Positions 1 to 13,849 are shown, numbered from the stretch's first letter. The stretch is 64,000 nt of DNA from Hirsutella rhossiliensis (GCF_020360975.1 NW_025408667.1:9238001-9302000), one strand, 5' to 3'. The notes: generated by a model not told the origin, from the sequence alone. Made by a program: numbers and translations.

Positions 1-957
1 GTATTAGTTACGCTAAGAGGTCTAAAGGGGACTTATTTCCGTCCGTTAGGTTCTAACGGCATTAATAAAAGCCGATAGTCTTATAAAGCCTATACCGAAG
101 TAGAAGCTAGCTGTCTTTTTATAGTAAATTAGGCTAGAAGACGTTTAAGAGAAGCTGTCCTTAGAAGCCCGCCTTAAGAGTCTACGAGAGGAGCTAATAG
201 CACGTATAAGAAGGTAACGTCTATAGCCAAAGAAAAGGAAGAGGCTTTTCCCTTTAAAGGGCCCCTTATTTTAATCGGGGTTTTCACCCTTTCTTATAGG
301 ACTTTCCCCTCTTTAGGCTCCTTTTTCCTTAAGTAGGTCTAAAAGAGCTTAGGGACCCGAAAGGGCCCCTGCTTTCCTCGAGTAAAAGGAGAAGTATAGA
401 ACTAAGAACCTCCTCTATACGCTTACTAGCCCGAAGCCGTATTAGCTATGCCCTTAAGGGGCAGGCTATAGCTAAGGGGGTATGTCGCGAAGCGTGGCCT
501 GATTTCGTAGTTCTCGGAGATATCCCTTAGCACGAGGGACTAAGGAAGCTAAAAAACACCTGGTATAGAAAAAGGAAGAAGGAGCTAAAAAGAGGTATAG
601 AAAGGAGGGTAGGGGCATAAGTAGCGATAGCTTCCTATAGAGGTAGCGAGAGATAAGACGGATATGCCGGCAACGGCTAGAAAGGAGGGGAAAAACTAGT
701 AAAAAGCTCGGTAGTTAAAGGGATATTAGTAGCTTCTTTAAGTAGGATCTTCTTTATTAATTAAGATGCTAGACGGGTATAAAAAAGGGCGTTAAATAGA
801 GGAAAGAAGGAACATCAAGGCAATATAATAATTACTCCCCTACCGTAATTGCTGCTCCTATAATAATTAAAATCTCTTTGCCCTGCTTATCCGACCCCTT
901 ACTTTTAATTTTACCTTCGTGCATTTTTATATACTTCTTATATCTCTCTTCGCGAGA
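1..957. other. Degenerate transposon-derived sequence, type not resolved
   Basis: No intact reading frame is visible. The sequence is depleted in CpA/TpG and rich in TpA, like the elements to its right, though less completely. Around 100-230 the plus strand reads as a short charged, Arg/Glu/Lys-rich stretch that could be the tail of a transposase, but there is no catalytic motif to confirm it. It lies just outside the left LTR of a Gypsy element. It could be a DNA-transposon remnant or part of an element that continues off the window. Confidence 0.35.
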
Positions 958-1368
958 ATAATAGGGCGTGGTCTAAGTAATAATAAGTATATTACGTTAG
1001 TAATAAGTCGGAGGTCGTAGACTATAGACTAAAACTAGGTAATCGGAATTAGAGATAGAATTATAATAAAGATCTATATTAAAAGCTAGAGAGCTATCTA
1101 TCTAAAGGAGTAAAAGTAGGTAGCTATATATACCTATAGAGACTATCCTTAGATTATAGTCCTAGCTATAATCCCCTTCGTAGCTTACTATAGCTTACTT
1201 ATAAGCTATACTCCTAAGTAGTAATCTATCTATATAAGGCTTACTTAGCTTACGTATGCTCTAGGTAAGCTAAGCCTAAGTAACTTCTCGTCCTAACTAT
1301 TATTCCGAGCCGCCTTATTACGTAAACTTAGCCGGCTCTCTTATAGCCCGCTAACCGTAGTCGTAATA
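958..1368 (-). repeat. Gypsy-3 LTR, left copy (3' LTR)
   Basis: Direct repeat of 8,320-8,729. The first 210 bp or so (from AATAGGGCG to TAGCTATAATCCC) is nearly identical between copies. The remaining 200 bp is much more diverged but ends in the same AGTCGTAATA. Confidence 0.7.
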
Positions 1369-2099
1369 CGATATCTCCCCTCCTTTTAGTCTTATCCGTA
1401 AGACCTACTACTACCTTAGCCGCTATATATAAATATACCCTTATCGCGCGTATATATATTCCCCGTTCGTCCTTTCTATCCCTTAGGATATACTACTAAT
1501 AGTATATCTAGTTACGTATTAAAGGATCGTTCTCGTAAGACCCTTAAGCGTATTTATTTAGCTAAGTCTATTAATTATCTTAGTTTCGATATTATACTAT
1601 ATTCTTTTTATTCGTCGCGCGGCTTCCGCTATAAAATACTAGAGAAATCTTCTAAGTATACTAAATATATACGGCGGGGTCGTTCCTATAATACGTCGGG
1701 CATAGCGATTAGCTCTTATAGGTAACTTTATTATCCTACTTATTATTTATAGCTAATATATTTCCTAGTATCCTAAATAAATCTAGAGTCCGATCGATTA
1801 AATAAAGAAGAAGAAATTACTAAGGAGCGAATATTAAAAGCTTAAGCTAACCTAAATAAAGCCTTAGCTCGTTTAGCGCGGCTTCGCCGTTAAAAGCGCT
1901 AGCTAAAGATAAAGGGTACTAAGATAGTCTATTAGGGCCTTTATTCCTTAGATAACCTTAATAAGGCTAAACGCTAAGAATCTAAAGCGGTGGTCGATAT
2001 TTAGTCTATAGGTAGATTTAATATAATTAATTAGAACACTATTAGTTCGTTAAGCGATTTTACGATACCTAAGGTAGATTTTACTAGTAGAACTATTAA

Positions 2100-5000
2100 A
2101 GTAGAAAACTATAGTAGGTTAAGTGCTTAAGTAGTTCCTAGGTATTCTCTTTTAGTCTATATCCCTTCTACTTAATAAGGTATTCTTATTACTAACCTTA
2201 TTTTCTTATATCTAGTATTTATTTAGCTTTATATTCTTAATCGTTATTAACTTCGATTTTTTCTTATAGTTTAGCGTTTCGTAGCGCTAGTTCTAATAAT
2301 AAGATATAAAATATTAAGTATATCTATATTATTATTAGTAGCGAAAGTTCGTAGTTAACTTTTAAAATAGTTTTCTTAACCTTAAACGGTCTAAGTTTCT
2401 TAAAATCTAATTTATTACTTAGTCGTTTTATTTTAATATTTCGTTATATAAAGTAGACTATATCTCCCTCTTAAAAGATTAGTCCCTATAATCTTTTCTA
2501 ATTATAGTAAGTAGATATTTATTCTTTAATAAATTAAAGTTTTTATTATATTTCTTTATATAATTTTTATAGCTAATCTACTTATAGTATCGCTTATTCC
2601 GCTTATAGTTCTTATCGAGTAACCTTAAATACTTCTAGGTTATATCTATAATTAGTATATACTAGTAAGAGCTTAGTTATTTCCGTAACTAAGCTATTAT
2701 AAGCTAGTTACGCTATTAGTAGCTATTTAACTTAATCGTTTTATTTATAGCTAATATAGTATCGTAAATATTATTTAAGCGTTTAGTTAAGTCGTTTTAT
2801 TTATCTATCTATTTATAGGTAATAAGCTATACTAAGCTTATATTTCGTACCTAATTATACTATAAGAGCTTACTAAAACTTAGCTATAAATATACTTCCT
2901 TTATTAAAGATAATCTCGTTTAGTAGTCTATAATTACTAATAATTATTTATAGGAATATATATACTAGCTCTTTTATATTACTTACTTCTTTATATAGTA
3001 AGAAGTATCTATACTTTATTAGTCTATTAGTAATAACGAATATACTATTATACTTAACGTTAGTTATAGGTTCTTTTAATAGTAGTAGCTTTATAATATA
3101 GTCGAAAGCTATTAAATCCTATGGTTTTTCTAGTACTAGTAGTAGTTATAATTCTCTATATAGTTTATATTATTTAGCTTTACTTTATATATAAAGTTTA
3201 TATTCTTTAATAACTTATTATACTACTTCTTTAAGCTATAGGAAGTTATATTATCGTTTAATCCGTTTTATTATTCTTTAGATTCCTTAGTATCTATATA
3301 TTAAATATTCGTATATATCTTATATAACTTTATCTTATAACGCTAGTAGTATCTAGATTTTATTCTTATATATTAGAACTTCTAAATATTTTATATTATA
3401 TTCCTTTAGTACTTTATATTCTTTTATCTATTTTAGGATCTTTTAATATATTAAGTTGTTAGGTTATACTTTAAATATTATATTTAGCTATCGTTATTAG
3501 TAGTTCTTATTTTCGTTAATTTCTAGGAGCTATTCTTTCGCTATAGGTGCTCTTATATTATAGTTACTTCGTCGACTAAGGGTATTAGCTTAACCGTTTT
3601 CTATTCTTTTTCTATAAATTATTTCGTAGTTAAATTCTAATAAATATTCGGCCTATCGGATCTATTATCTATTTAACTATTATATTATTATAAAGTATAA
3701 GATATTCTTATAATCTATATAGACCTTAACTTTATACTTACTTTTAAGAAGGTAGTATTAAAATTCCTTAAAAGCTTAAATAATTATAAGGAATTCTTTA
3801 TTATAAATAGGGTAATTAAGTTCTATGCTATATAGCTTTTTTAAGTAGAATATAATTAGTTATAGTTTTCTTTTATTATCCTTTTATCCGATTTATACTC
3901 TTAAAGTAAAGTTTAATATATTAGTTTCGAGTTCGATTTATTATTTTAGATTAAAGGTAGTTAAAACTAGTTCTTATATAATTATAGTTTTAATATATTT
4001 AAAAGCTTTATTAGCTTTATTATCCTATATAAATTCTTTTTCCTTCTTTATTAAGTTATATAGTAATACTACGATCTTTCTAAAATCTTTAATAAATCGT
4101 TAGTAGTAATTTATAAATCCTAGGAAACTTTATATATCCTTAATATTCTTTAGCGTTAGCTATTCTTTAACTAAGTTAATCTTATCTTATTATATCTATA
4201 TCTCTCTTAGTAAGATCGTATATCTAAGGAAGTCTACTTCCTATATATAGAACTTACTTTTTTCTAGTTTAACTAGTAACTTCGTATTTTAAAGTACACG
4301 GAGTACCTTATAAACGTATTCCTTATATTCTTCTAAGGTATCTAAGAAGATTAGGATATTATCTAGGTATACTACTATAAAGATATCTAAGTATTTATAT
4401 AGGATATTATTAATTATCTATTAAAAGGTAGCTAGTATATTTATAAGTCTAAATAGTATTACTAGATATTTAAATAGTCCGAATTTCGTTTTAAAGGCTA
4501 TTATCTATTTATATCCCTTTTTTATATATATTAAGTTATAAGCACTTTTAAGGTTAAGGGCTATAAACTATTTTTTACTATATAGTCGATCTTATAGTTC
4601 CGATATAAGTAGTAATAGTATTTAGTCTTTTATTATAATATCGTTTAAGTATTTATAGTTAATAACTAGTTATAGCTTACTATTTTTCTTTAAAATAAAT
4701 ATAACTAGGTAGCCTACTTTAGATATTAATATTTATATATATCCCTTTTATAGATTCTTATTAAGGTAGTCGTATAGCGTTTATAGTTACTTTTTATTTA
4801 GGTTATAGATCTTATAGAACGTTAGTGTTATTATATCCTTAAGATAAATTTCGTAGTCTTATTAGCTATATTTAAGTAACCTTATCTTAAGTTCTTCTTT
4901 AAAGAGTTTATTATATTTTTAGTATTCCTAGGAGATATTCTTTATTTTATCTTATAGGCTTTATTCTTTCTTTTAAGAGCTAGTTTCTCTTAACTTAAGC

Positions 5001-8000
5001 TCTTTATTAATTTATTTAAGGTCTTTCCTTAAAGTAGTAATAACTCTTTAGATCTTTATATTATATCCTTTATTCTATTTATATCGGTTACTAAGTTATA
5101 TAGCTATATTAGTTAGTATATAGGTCTTATTAGTCGATTTTATTATATCCGCTAGTTTAGTTATTATTTTTATTTATATCGCTAAAGCCTATAATAATTT
5201 ACTTAAACGGTTATCCCTTTTATCTTATTTAGTAGCTAAATTATCGTAAAATTTTACTTTCTTTTAAATCTATTAGTCTTAGAAACTTATATCTTTATTC
5301 TAATATAGCTAGCTAGTTTTCTAGTTAATTAATAGGTTGCTCTCTTATAGCTATAGAAGCTTTAATATAAGGTTATATTCTTTAATATCTATAATATTAA
5401 AGTTAACTTATTTATCGTAGCCCTAGATATTAATATTAAGGTAATTAATCTCTATATTAATAATTCCGTTATTATAGTTAAAGGTCTCTCCTTTAATATT
5501 TATAAGTTTATATAGATCTTTCTTATATCTTTATATAAGTCGGTAATAATTAATAACTTTAAGTAAAACGTAATTACCTATCGCGCTATAGTCTAAAAGT
5601 ATATACGCGTAATATCCTACGATTTAGATATCTAATACTATTTAGTTACTATAGCTTACTATTACTATATATAAGGTCCTTAGATCTTATCGTATTATAT
5701 TAGTTTATAGCCCTTTTATAGATAGCGTACCTTATTTTTTACCTACTCCTTATTTATTTTATTTAGGTATTCTTCTTTAATTTATTATTAATATTATTTC
5801 TTTATATTTTTATTATATAGTATTATATTAGGGCTTAAGAGACTAATTTCTTATAGCTAATTAAAGATTTCTTATTTCTTAACGCTATATTATTTATATT
5901 ATACTACTTTATAGTTAATTATATACTATACTTTATAATTCTATTTATTTTTATATTAAAGGTTAAGTTTTTATTTAGTATCTTTTTATTTTTTATATAG
6001 TATTTCTATATCGATTTTACCTTAGTTAAATATAGCTTATAGCCTTTATATATATTACTAATAATCTTTTAATATACCGTTATATTATTTATATTATACT
6101 TATACTTTTTTATATTTATAAACTCTATAGTTTAGGTATATATATTTATTATAATCTTCTTTATTATATTTAACTTATTATATAAGTCTTTAATAAATTA
6201 AGGGTTCGGATACCTTAAAGTAAGTAGCGTTATACTATTCTTATATTTTAGCGTATTTATAGATTTTATATATCTTTAAAAGATATTTTATTAATAAACT
6301 ATAATTATCGCGGTATTTAAGTAGCGTACTATAATTAGGTTCTAATAATATAACTTAGTCGTTTAGGTAGCGTTTATCGATTTTCTAGTAGTCTAGTTCT
6401 ATACTTAGGTAGGGTTTCGAAAGTACTTATCCTTTAAACTTAACTAAGAAGGCATTATATCGTGCCTTTATCTAAAAGTATATTATATAATCTATGTAGA
6501 CGTATAATATCTATAAAATATACTTATAGTACTTATAAGTAAGTAGTATTTATAGATCCTCTTTAAATTCTCTTTATAGTTACTATTCTTATTATAAAGC
6601 TATAAAGGTATCGACTATAGTAATAGCTATAGCGTAGTCTCCTCTATATAGTACCGGTTAATATTAAATTAATATAGCTTATTAGTTTTCTATAAGAATT
6701 TAAGGCGTTTATTAGGTTCTAATTTTAAGTATTTCTTTAAATTCTTTAAAGTATAAAGCGTATTTTCTAATTATAGTATTCTCCCTTAATAGCGAGGATA
6801 GTAATATAAGTTTATTCTTATCTTTTATTTCTCTAAGTATTTCTTATTCTTTAGAGCTTATATCGTCGATACTTTATTATTCCTCTTTAGGTTATTATCT
6901 AAGTTTTATAAGTATAAGGGCTATATCTATATCTTCTTTATTATATTACTTATAGACTACTTATTATTATTATCGATTTTTATTTTATATATCCTCTTAG
7001 AATTATTTACTATTCTTCTTAATCTAGTCTTAGGAAACTCCTTTAAGATAGGGGTATTTTAGTTCTATAAATTTAACTTACTTTTATATTTTAAGATCCC
7101 TTTATTATATTATTATAAGGGTCTTCTTTAATAGCTTTAAGAACTATCTAGTACTATTCTTATCGCTTAAGTATACTATATATTCGTCGTCGTAGTATAT
7201 AGTCTAACTAAGGAGTTTATACTTTAGTTCCTATCTATTAGTAGCGTTTAAGTATTTCTTACCTTTTAAGGCTAGTACTTAGTAGGTTTTCTTCTCCTTA
7301 TAAGGTTATCTATATTCTTTAAAGTAATATCTAAGTTTCTTATAGTTAAAATACTTTCCTTTGCCTTTCTATATTATACTTAAATCTATTAGTCTAGGAT
7401 TTATTATATATACCTAGGCTATTTATATTTCGCGCTTTTTCTTATAGTTAGCGCGTTAGCTAAAGTTATTTTTATAAGAAGGGTTTTAGTTTCCTCTTCC
7501 TTATTTCTTTTCTTAGTATTATATTTACTATTTATCGTCGATTTATACTACTATAGTAATATAGTCTAAGAGGTTATTAAGTCGATTTTCCTTATAAAGC
7601 TCGTCCTTAACTTCTTTTTTAAGCCTATTATAAAATCGTAATATAAAAGGTTCGTCGTCTTAGTTAAGTTTTAAGGTAACTTAATAGAACTTTATAGTAT
7701 AATCCGATATTAAGATCCTTTATTAAAGTTCTTAAAGTTTCTATTTAGCTTTTTATTCCTTATTAGTTATTCTAAATACCTTTATAATAGCTTCTTTAAA
7801 TCCTTAGAAACTAGTAAAGACTTTATCTATTTTATTATCTTATCGCGCTAGTTAGTTATCGAGAAAGTCCTTTATAATAGGTCTAAACTAAGTAAGTACC
7901 GTTCTAAATAAATAATTTCCTATATAGAGTACCTTTTTAACTAAGTCTAAAAGTTTAATAGGGTAAAACCGGTAGTAGGCCTTAAGTTAAGTAAGAAAGT

Positions 8001-8250
8001 CTCGAAGCGTACTATAAGTACCGTTAAATTATCTTAGCTATTTTAGTTTAATTACTTCTCTAAGGTCCCTAACTTATCTATTACCTCCTCCGTTCCTAAG
8101 TAACTATACCTTATATCGAAGGGTAATAATCTCGCGTATTATATCCTAAGGCGATATAGTAGCTCTAGAGTTAGTTAATCTAGTTTACTATATAGGTATA
8201 TTAATAGTTACGATATTACTTAGAGTAACGCGGTATTATATTAAATAAGA
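2100..8250 (-). pseudogene. Gypsy-3 gag-pol remnant
   Basis: On the minus strand the order is gag (about 8,200-7,400), then a stop-ridden pol. Reverse transcriptase can be followed at about 4,900-4,000, including a segment near 4,350-4,250 that resembles the region after the catalytic YxDD box, ending EVDFL.YTI. RNase H ends at about 3,720-3,550 with the pattern YIDYKNLLYF-like, QLNR.QIR.AEYL.EFNYEI.YR, then LSRRS. Integrase-like sequence follows to about 2,300. Frames are broken by stops at positions that would have been Gln or Trp codons, the expected product of RIP. No functional protein can be made. Confidence 0.65.
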
Positions 8251-8319
8251 GCTTTTAACGTATAACGACTAGCGTTATTCTTAAGGGATAAACCTATTAA
8301 GGGGTTTATATTAGTAGAT

Positions 8320-8729
8320 ATAATAGGGCGTAGTCTAAGTAATAATAAGTATATTACGTTAGTAATAAGTCGGAGGTTATAGACTATAGACTATAACTAA
8401 GTAATTAAGTAATTAGAATTAAAGATAAGATTATAATAGAGATCGTAATAATTATAATATTAAAAGCTAGAGAGCTATCTATTTAAAGGAGTAAAAGTAA
8501 GTAGCTATATATACCTATAGAGACTATCCTTAGATTATAGGCCTAGCTATAATCCCTAACGTTAGATCGTATAGAGTATAGTAATCTTATTAATCTTAGA
8601 TTACTTAGATCTCTACGATCCCCTTAATCCTATATCTATTAGATAGTTATACTAACTATTTATTTATTAGACCGTATTATATACTTAACGCGGTCGACTA
8701 TTAGCGGTCTAGTAGCTATAGTCGTAATA
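8320..8729 (-). repeat. Gypsy-3 LTR, right copy (5' LTR)
   Basis: Partner of 958-1,368, with almost the same length. It contains small insertions in an AT-rich stretch near 8,400-8,460 and is well conserved with its partner only over the left half. Confidence 0.7.
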
Positions 8730-9760
8730 CCCCCCTTATAATCTTTAAGGGCTAGGACCTTTAATAGTAATAGTTCCTTAACGAACTCGATTTTCTAAAG
8801 GATTAGGACTTCGTTACTTCCTTAAAGGGCTAGATAAGCGATTCTATCGCTATTTAATAGCTTAAGTAGGTATTTATCCCTTAAATAAAGCGCTACCTAT
8901 AGGGGAACGTTCTCCTTATCGTTAATAGCTATAGGAGCTATTAGACTAACGATTTTATATATAAATGCTTTAAGAATCGTATTTATCTTCTTTTTCTACT
9001 AGTATACTCCTCCTATGTCCTCTAACCTCTTAATATCTTAGTTTTCTCGCCGATTAAGGCTACCTACCGACGTTAACTCGAAAAAATTATATCTTTCGAC
9101 GATATAGCGCTAATTAGTAAGGCTACCTTCCTCTAAGTATATTATTAAGCCTAGTAGGCCGGTCTAACTAAAAAGAATATTAAGGGCGGGTAGCGTAGGT
9201 TAAGACTATAGCTAGTTAATATAGTAAAGCCCTTACTAAGCTAGTTCGTCTTACTATAGCTATTAACGCCGTTAACGCTATTAAAAAGAAAGAATTCTAG
9301 TACCCTAGCTATTTATAATGCCCTTAAAACGCCTAAACTATTATAAGAAGTCCGTCGCCTTATTATAGGGCTAGAAAACCGCGGTTAAGTTAACCGTACG
9401 ATCCGACTACTCTTTAGTAAGGTTAGCTATAGCCTTAATAAGTAAAATTAGTAGCTTATAGCCTCCTAACTTCGAATATAGTAGCTAGAGTATTAATTAT
9501 ATCGTCTATAGCCTTAAAAATAGAAAAAGGTCCCTTAGGACCTTAATAGGCGGTTTATATAGATTAAATAAGTTATAAAGATAAAGAAATAGCTTAAGCG
9601 TATACTTAAGCTAGCTGCCGCCGCTATGGCTAATTAGAACGTAGGATTTAAAGCTCTTTATAATAGCTAGGAGCTAGAGTAGCTAGAAACACTAAATTTA
9701 ATTATTATAATATTAAAATACGGCTTTAATTACGTTTAAAATATACCTACCTTAGTGCTA
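8730..9760 (+). pseudogene. pogo/Fot1-type DDE transposase fragment
   Basis: Plus-strand frames read as the C-terminal half of a DDE_1 superfamily (pogo/Fot1, Tc1-mariner) transposase. Around 8,910-9,070 there is a stretch like LLIVNSYRS followed by a segment matching the family's LQPLD-x-x-VFSPIK box (here LNILVFSPIKATYR). Around 9,150-9,210 comes TKKNIK.G.R, matching the NIKAGWRA-type motif that follows the catalytic core, then a charged tail ending near 9,700. Stops replace Gln/Trp codons throughout. The N-terminal helix-turn-helix and the first catalytic Asp are not visible, so the copy is 5' incomplete and probably truncated by the adjacent Gypsy-3. Confidence 0.6.
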
Positions 9761-10031
9761 TAAAGGGTGCCGGAAGTAAGGGGTGCCGGAAGCTAGGGGT
9801 GCTAACTTAGCCCGGACCCGACTTAGGACCCCGGCCTAGATCTAAGGAGGGCCCCTTTAACTTTAACCCCTTAACCTAAGGGTTAAAATAAGTACCTTAG
9901 AGGCTAGGGCCCGCTTAAAAGAAGCTCTAAAAAGCTAACGCTTTCTAAGGAACTTAAAAGAAAGGCCTAGGACCTAAGACTAAGACCTAGAGGATATTAA
10001 GATAAAAGATAATACTTAGCTTATACTAAAG

Positions 10032-10036
10032 ACTAG
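10032..10036. repeat. Target-site duplication of Gypsy-1, left (ACTAG)
   Basis: ACTAG lies directly before the left LTR (10,037) and again directly after the right LTR (23,059-23,063). Confidence 0.85.
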
Positions 10037-10222
10037 TATAAGAGTCTTTAACTATTATAGGTAATAGGCTTAGGCCGCGGCCTAAGCCGCGTAGTTACGT
10101 ATAAAGGGCCGGATCCTATAAGTATAGGGGCGGGCTAGCTATATATAGAAGAGCTCTATATAGCTTATTAATATTATCCTATAGACGGCACCTATATATA
10201 CGCCTCTGCCTACTCCGTGATA
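10037..10222 (+). repeat. Gypsy-1 5' LTR (186 bp)
   Basis: Same length as 22,873-23,058. It begins TATAAGAGTC and ends CCGTGATA, which is what TG..CA termini become after CpA-to-TpA mutation. A palindromic GGCCGCGGCC lies inside. Confidence 0.9.
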
Positions 10223-10479
10223 GTATAAGCTATTAACTAATAGATCTAATAGATATCTCCCCGGAAAGGGTACTACTTCCTTAAGGGAGTACCCCGCTAC
10301 CCCCTAGGCGGATAGGAAGTATTATAGCTATCCTAGAAGTAATTAGAAGCGCAACGGCTAGCGAGAAGAATAAGGTTCTCGCTATACTAAGGGAGCCGTC
10401 TACGAGACTAGCGTTAACCCCTACGACCTTAGTAATACTAGTTACGGCGGCGGCACTACCGATACGGAAGCCGCTTTCC

Positions 10480-13400
10480 TAGCCGACTTAAGACGGTAAG
10501 CCTAAGTCCTTTTACTTCTTCCTTAGCTAGCTATAGACAAAGTTTATAATAGATAAGAAATAGGGCCTAAACGGCTATTGTAATATAGCGTAGTATTTAC
10601 TCCTCTATACGCTACTAGAGCCCTAGATATAGCGGATCTTTAGATTCTAAGATAAGGGCGGCCCTAGAGGTAGACGCGACCTATAGGACTTCTTCTAATA
10701 CCTTATATATACGTTCGGCAACGTATAAGAGCGGGAGAAGGTATAGGATAGGCTATAGACCCTTAAGTAGAAGGACGGGTAGACCTTTAGCGAATTCCTC
10801 CCTAACTTCGAAGAGACGCTCTTACGAGTAGTAGGAACTATAGTATAGGAAGATAGCGCGAAGCTTATATAGTTACGGAACTTAATTACGCCGGCCTTAT
10901 AGGAACTACTTATCCCTATAATTATACCTACTAACTATAGCGAGTATATAAGCTAGTTAATAAAAGTAATATAGGGCTATAAGTAGATACCGCGTTTCTA
11001 GAAGCTTTATAAGCGTATACTATATAGCGGCGACGGGATTACCGCCCTTTTATAAGAGGAATAGCCGACTATTAATACTAACGGAGATACCCTAATATCG
11101 GCTACCTATATAGATCGAGCTAAACGCGGTAAGAAGTCGTCTTTAAATATCCCCTATACTATCCAGCTCTCTAAGTAGCGGGCAAAGTAAGTAACGAGCG
11201 AGGAAATTAGGAAAAGGAAGGCTAACGGCCGCTACCTACGTTACGGCGCGTCTATATACTTTATATTAAAATGCCCCTTCCTTTTAGCTAAGCGGCCTAT
11301 AGTAGTTTAATTAGCGAGGATAAAACCGCTTCTTACCTTAGATAACGAAGAGGACTCCGCTCCCTTAGGCCTAGAGGAAAAAGAGTAGCTCTAGAGTAAA
11401 GATAGGCTCTAAAGCCTTAATTACTAGCATTAGTAAAGGAGAAGGAGGAATTATCCGCCCGTATAAAAGAGGAGCCTACTTTAATATAGGTTATAGTTAA
11501 TAACTCCTTGCCCGTCGCCGCCCTTATAGACGAGGGCTGCTAGTACTACGCTATAGTCGACGAGGCGCTTATATAAGAGATATAAGTACCGGTAGAAAAC
11601 ATCGCCCTAAGGTAAGTAAAGGGCGCCTTAAGCGCGATAGAGGGTATAGTAATTAGGGGCATTATATAGCTAGCTATAGAGGTCGACGGTTACCGTAAGC
11701 CTATTATAGCCTATATAATCCCCTAACTAAAGTTTCCCTTAATCCTTAGGAAACCCTAGTTATTATATATAGAGTTATACTCGGTTCTATATTAAAAGAA
11801 GCTATAGTTTAGGCCTACGTAATAATAGGTCCGCTATAACGATAGTTCTATAAGCGTAGGACTAGGCGTGCGAGCTTTATACTTAGTATAAGAAGTCCTT
11901 ACCTCTATCTTTATAGGAACCGTGCGATAGTTAAAGCGGGAGGAAGGCTAGGCAGCGGCTAACGTAGCGGTCTACGTAGTTAGCTTAGCGGATATCGATA
12001 AGGCCCTCTAGGTAAAGAAGCTAAAGTCGCCCTCTAAGCTATAGTAGTAGATACCGGAGCGCTTTTACGACCTCCTACTACTATTTAAGTCCTAGGAAGT
12101 AGATAAGCTTAACCTATATAAGCCGGGGGTAGACTATAAGATCGTACTCTATACTAATAAAAAGGGGTAGGAACTACTTATACTATTTAGACCGCTATAT
12201 AGTATATTATATGCGGAGCTGCTAGTACTAAAGAAGACGCTAAGGGACCTCTTAGATAAGGGTTTTATTTAAGTAAGTAGCTCTAAAGTAGGAGCGCCGG
12301 TCTTATTCGTGCGTAAACTAAGGGGCGGGATATAGTTCTATTGCGACTATAAGGCTCTAAACGTAATTATAAGGCTAGACCGCTACCCCTTACCCTTAAT
12401 CTTAGATACGCTCTATAACCTTTCGAAGGCGAAGTAGTTTATAAAGCTAGATATAAAATAAGCGTTCTATAAGGTATAGATCTTAGAGGGTAACGAGTAA
12501 AAGACAGCGTTCTATATATACTATAGCTTATTTAAGTAGCTTATAACGCCCTTTAGCCTCTTAAGAGCGCCCGCTACCTTCTAGCGTTATATTAATAACG
12601 TGCTTTAAGACTTCCTCGATAAGTTCGCCTTTATATATATAGATAATATCCTTATTTATATAAGCGGCTCCTACGAGGACTATATATAAAAAGTATAGAG
12701 GGTCCTAGAGCGCCTTTAACTTTATAGGCTCTACCTTAACCTAGATAAGTGCGAATTTAGGGTTAAGAGGGTTAAGTACCTAGGCTTTATTATCTACGCT
12801 AGCGTAGGTATATAGGCGGATCCTATAAAGATCTAGGCGATTTAGGACTAAGCTGCCCTAACTACGTAGATAGGCGTATAGAGCTTATTTAGGTTCGCGA
12901 ACTATTATAGGATATTTATTAAGGGCTTCTCTTATATTATAATGCCCTTAAACGAGATTACCGGGAAGCGGACCGCCTTTTACTAAGGGCCTATATAGGA
13001 AGGAGCATTCTATACGCTTAAGGACCTATTCTCTTAAGCCCCGGTACTACTCTAGTAGGACTTTAACCGGTCTATATTAGTTAAAGCGGACTATAGCGGC
13101 TAGGTACTTAGAGGAACGCTCTCTTAGGAGGTAAACGGGCGGAAGTAACCGGTAGCGTTCTACTCTTATAAGCTAACCCTAGCGGAGCGGAATTACGCTA
13201 TTTATAATAAGGAGATACTAGCGATTATTAGCTACCTTAAGTAATAGTAAGCGGAGCTCTAAAGCTATAAGAGCTTCGAGGTTCTTATAGACTATAAGAA
13301 CCTTAAGTACTTTATAACTCGCTAGTACCTCTTAGAGCGGTAAGCCCGCTAAGCGGAGTATCTCTTATACTTTAACTTCTTAATTAAGTACCGGCTAAGG

Positions 13401-13849
13401 TAGGACTCTATAGTCCTAAATACGCTTTCCTAGAGGGATTAAGACCGGCCGACGGGAGCGGATATCGAGGCCCGGGATCTATAGCTTATCCTATAAGAAG
13501 CGCTATAGACTTATATAGGAGCTTCCTTAGTAAAGGAAGGCGCGGCGCTAACGGATAAGCCTTCCCTTATACCTTCGCCTCGGCCTAGCGAGGAGGGATA
13601 GACTAGCTTAGGGGCGCGTATAGCATGGGTATTCTAAGATAAGGTCCTCTAGCGCTTATAGGATAGGATATCGTCTCTAGACCGCACCTATAAGAGTATA
13701 CGCCGCGCCGTTAAGTCCGGCGCTTAACGCCTCGATCTAAAGCTAAAGCTAAAGGTATAAGTAGCCGACTATTATATCGACCTATAGGGGCACCTACGTT
13801 AGCGGGGGAGACTATAGGTGCCGGGCGCGCTATATACTATAGAAGCTAG
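10480..13849 (+). pseudogene. Gypsy-1 gag-pol, 5' part (gag, protease, RT, RNase H, start of integrase)
   Basis: Gag carries a CCHC knuckle at about 11,220-11,285 in which most Cys/His codons now read Tyr. The protease active site reads ALIDEG at about 11,525. Reverse transcriptase runs about 12,190-12,800, with the YxDD box reading YIDNILIYI at about 12,636. RNase H starts at about 13,075 (ADYSG), followed by PVAFYSYKLTLAERNYAIYNKE. The frame enters the integrase zinc region and is then cut by the Copia insertion at 13,850. Stops occur mainly where Gln or Trp codons would be. Confidence 0.8.
13845..13849. repeat. Target-site duplication of the Copia element, left (GCTAG)
   Basis: GCTAG immediately precedes the left LTR. 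The same five bases follow the right LTR at 19,890-19,894, and Gypsy-1 integrase coding resumes directly after them. Confidence 0.85.

Larger units (their letters stand above)
958..8729 (-). mobile_element. Ty3/Gypsy LTR retrotransposon, RIP-mutated (Gypsy-3)
   Basis: Two direct repeats of about 410 bp (958-1,368 and 8,320-8,729) flank a 7 kb interior whose minus strand reads as Gypsy gag, reverse transcriptase, RNase H and integrase, interrupted by many TAA/TAG stops. A purine-rich tract abuts the 3' LTR on the minus strand (about 1,369-1,385), as expected for second-strand priming. The LTR ends read TA..TA where TG..CA would be expected, consistent with CpA-to-TpA mutation. I could not find a matching target-site duplication. 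The element is dead. Confidence 0.8.
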
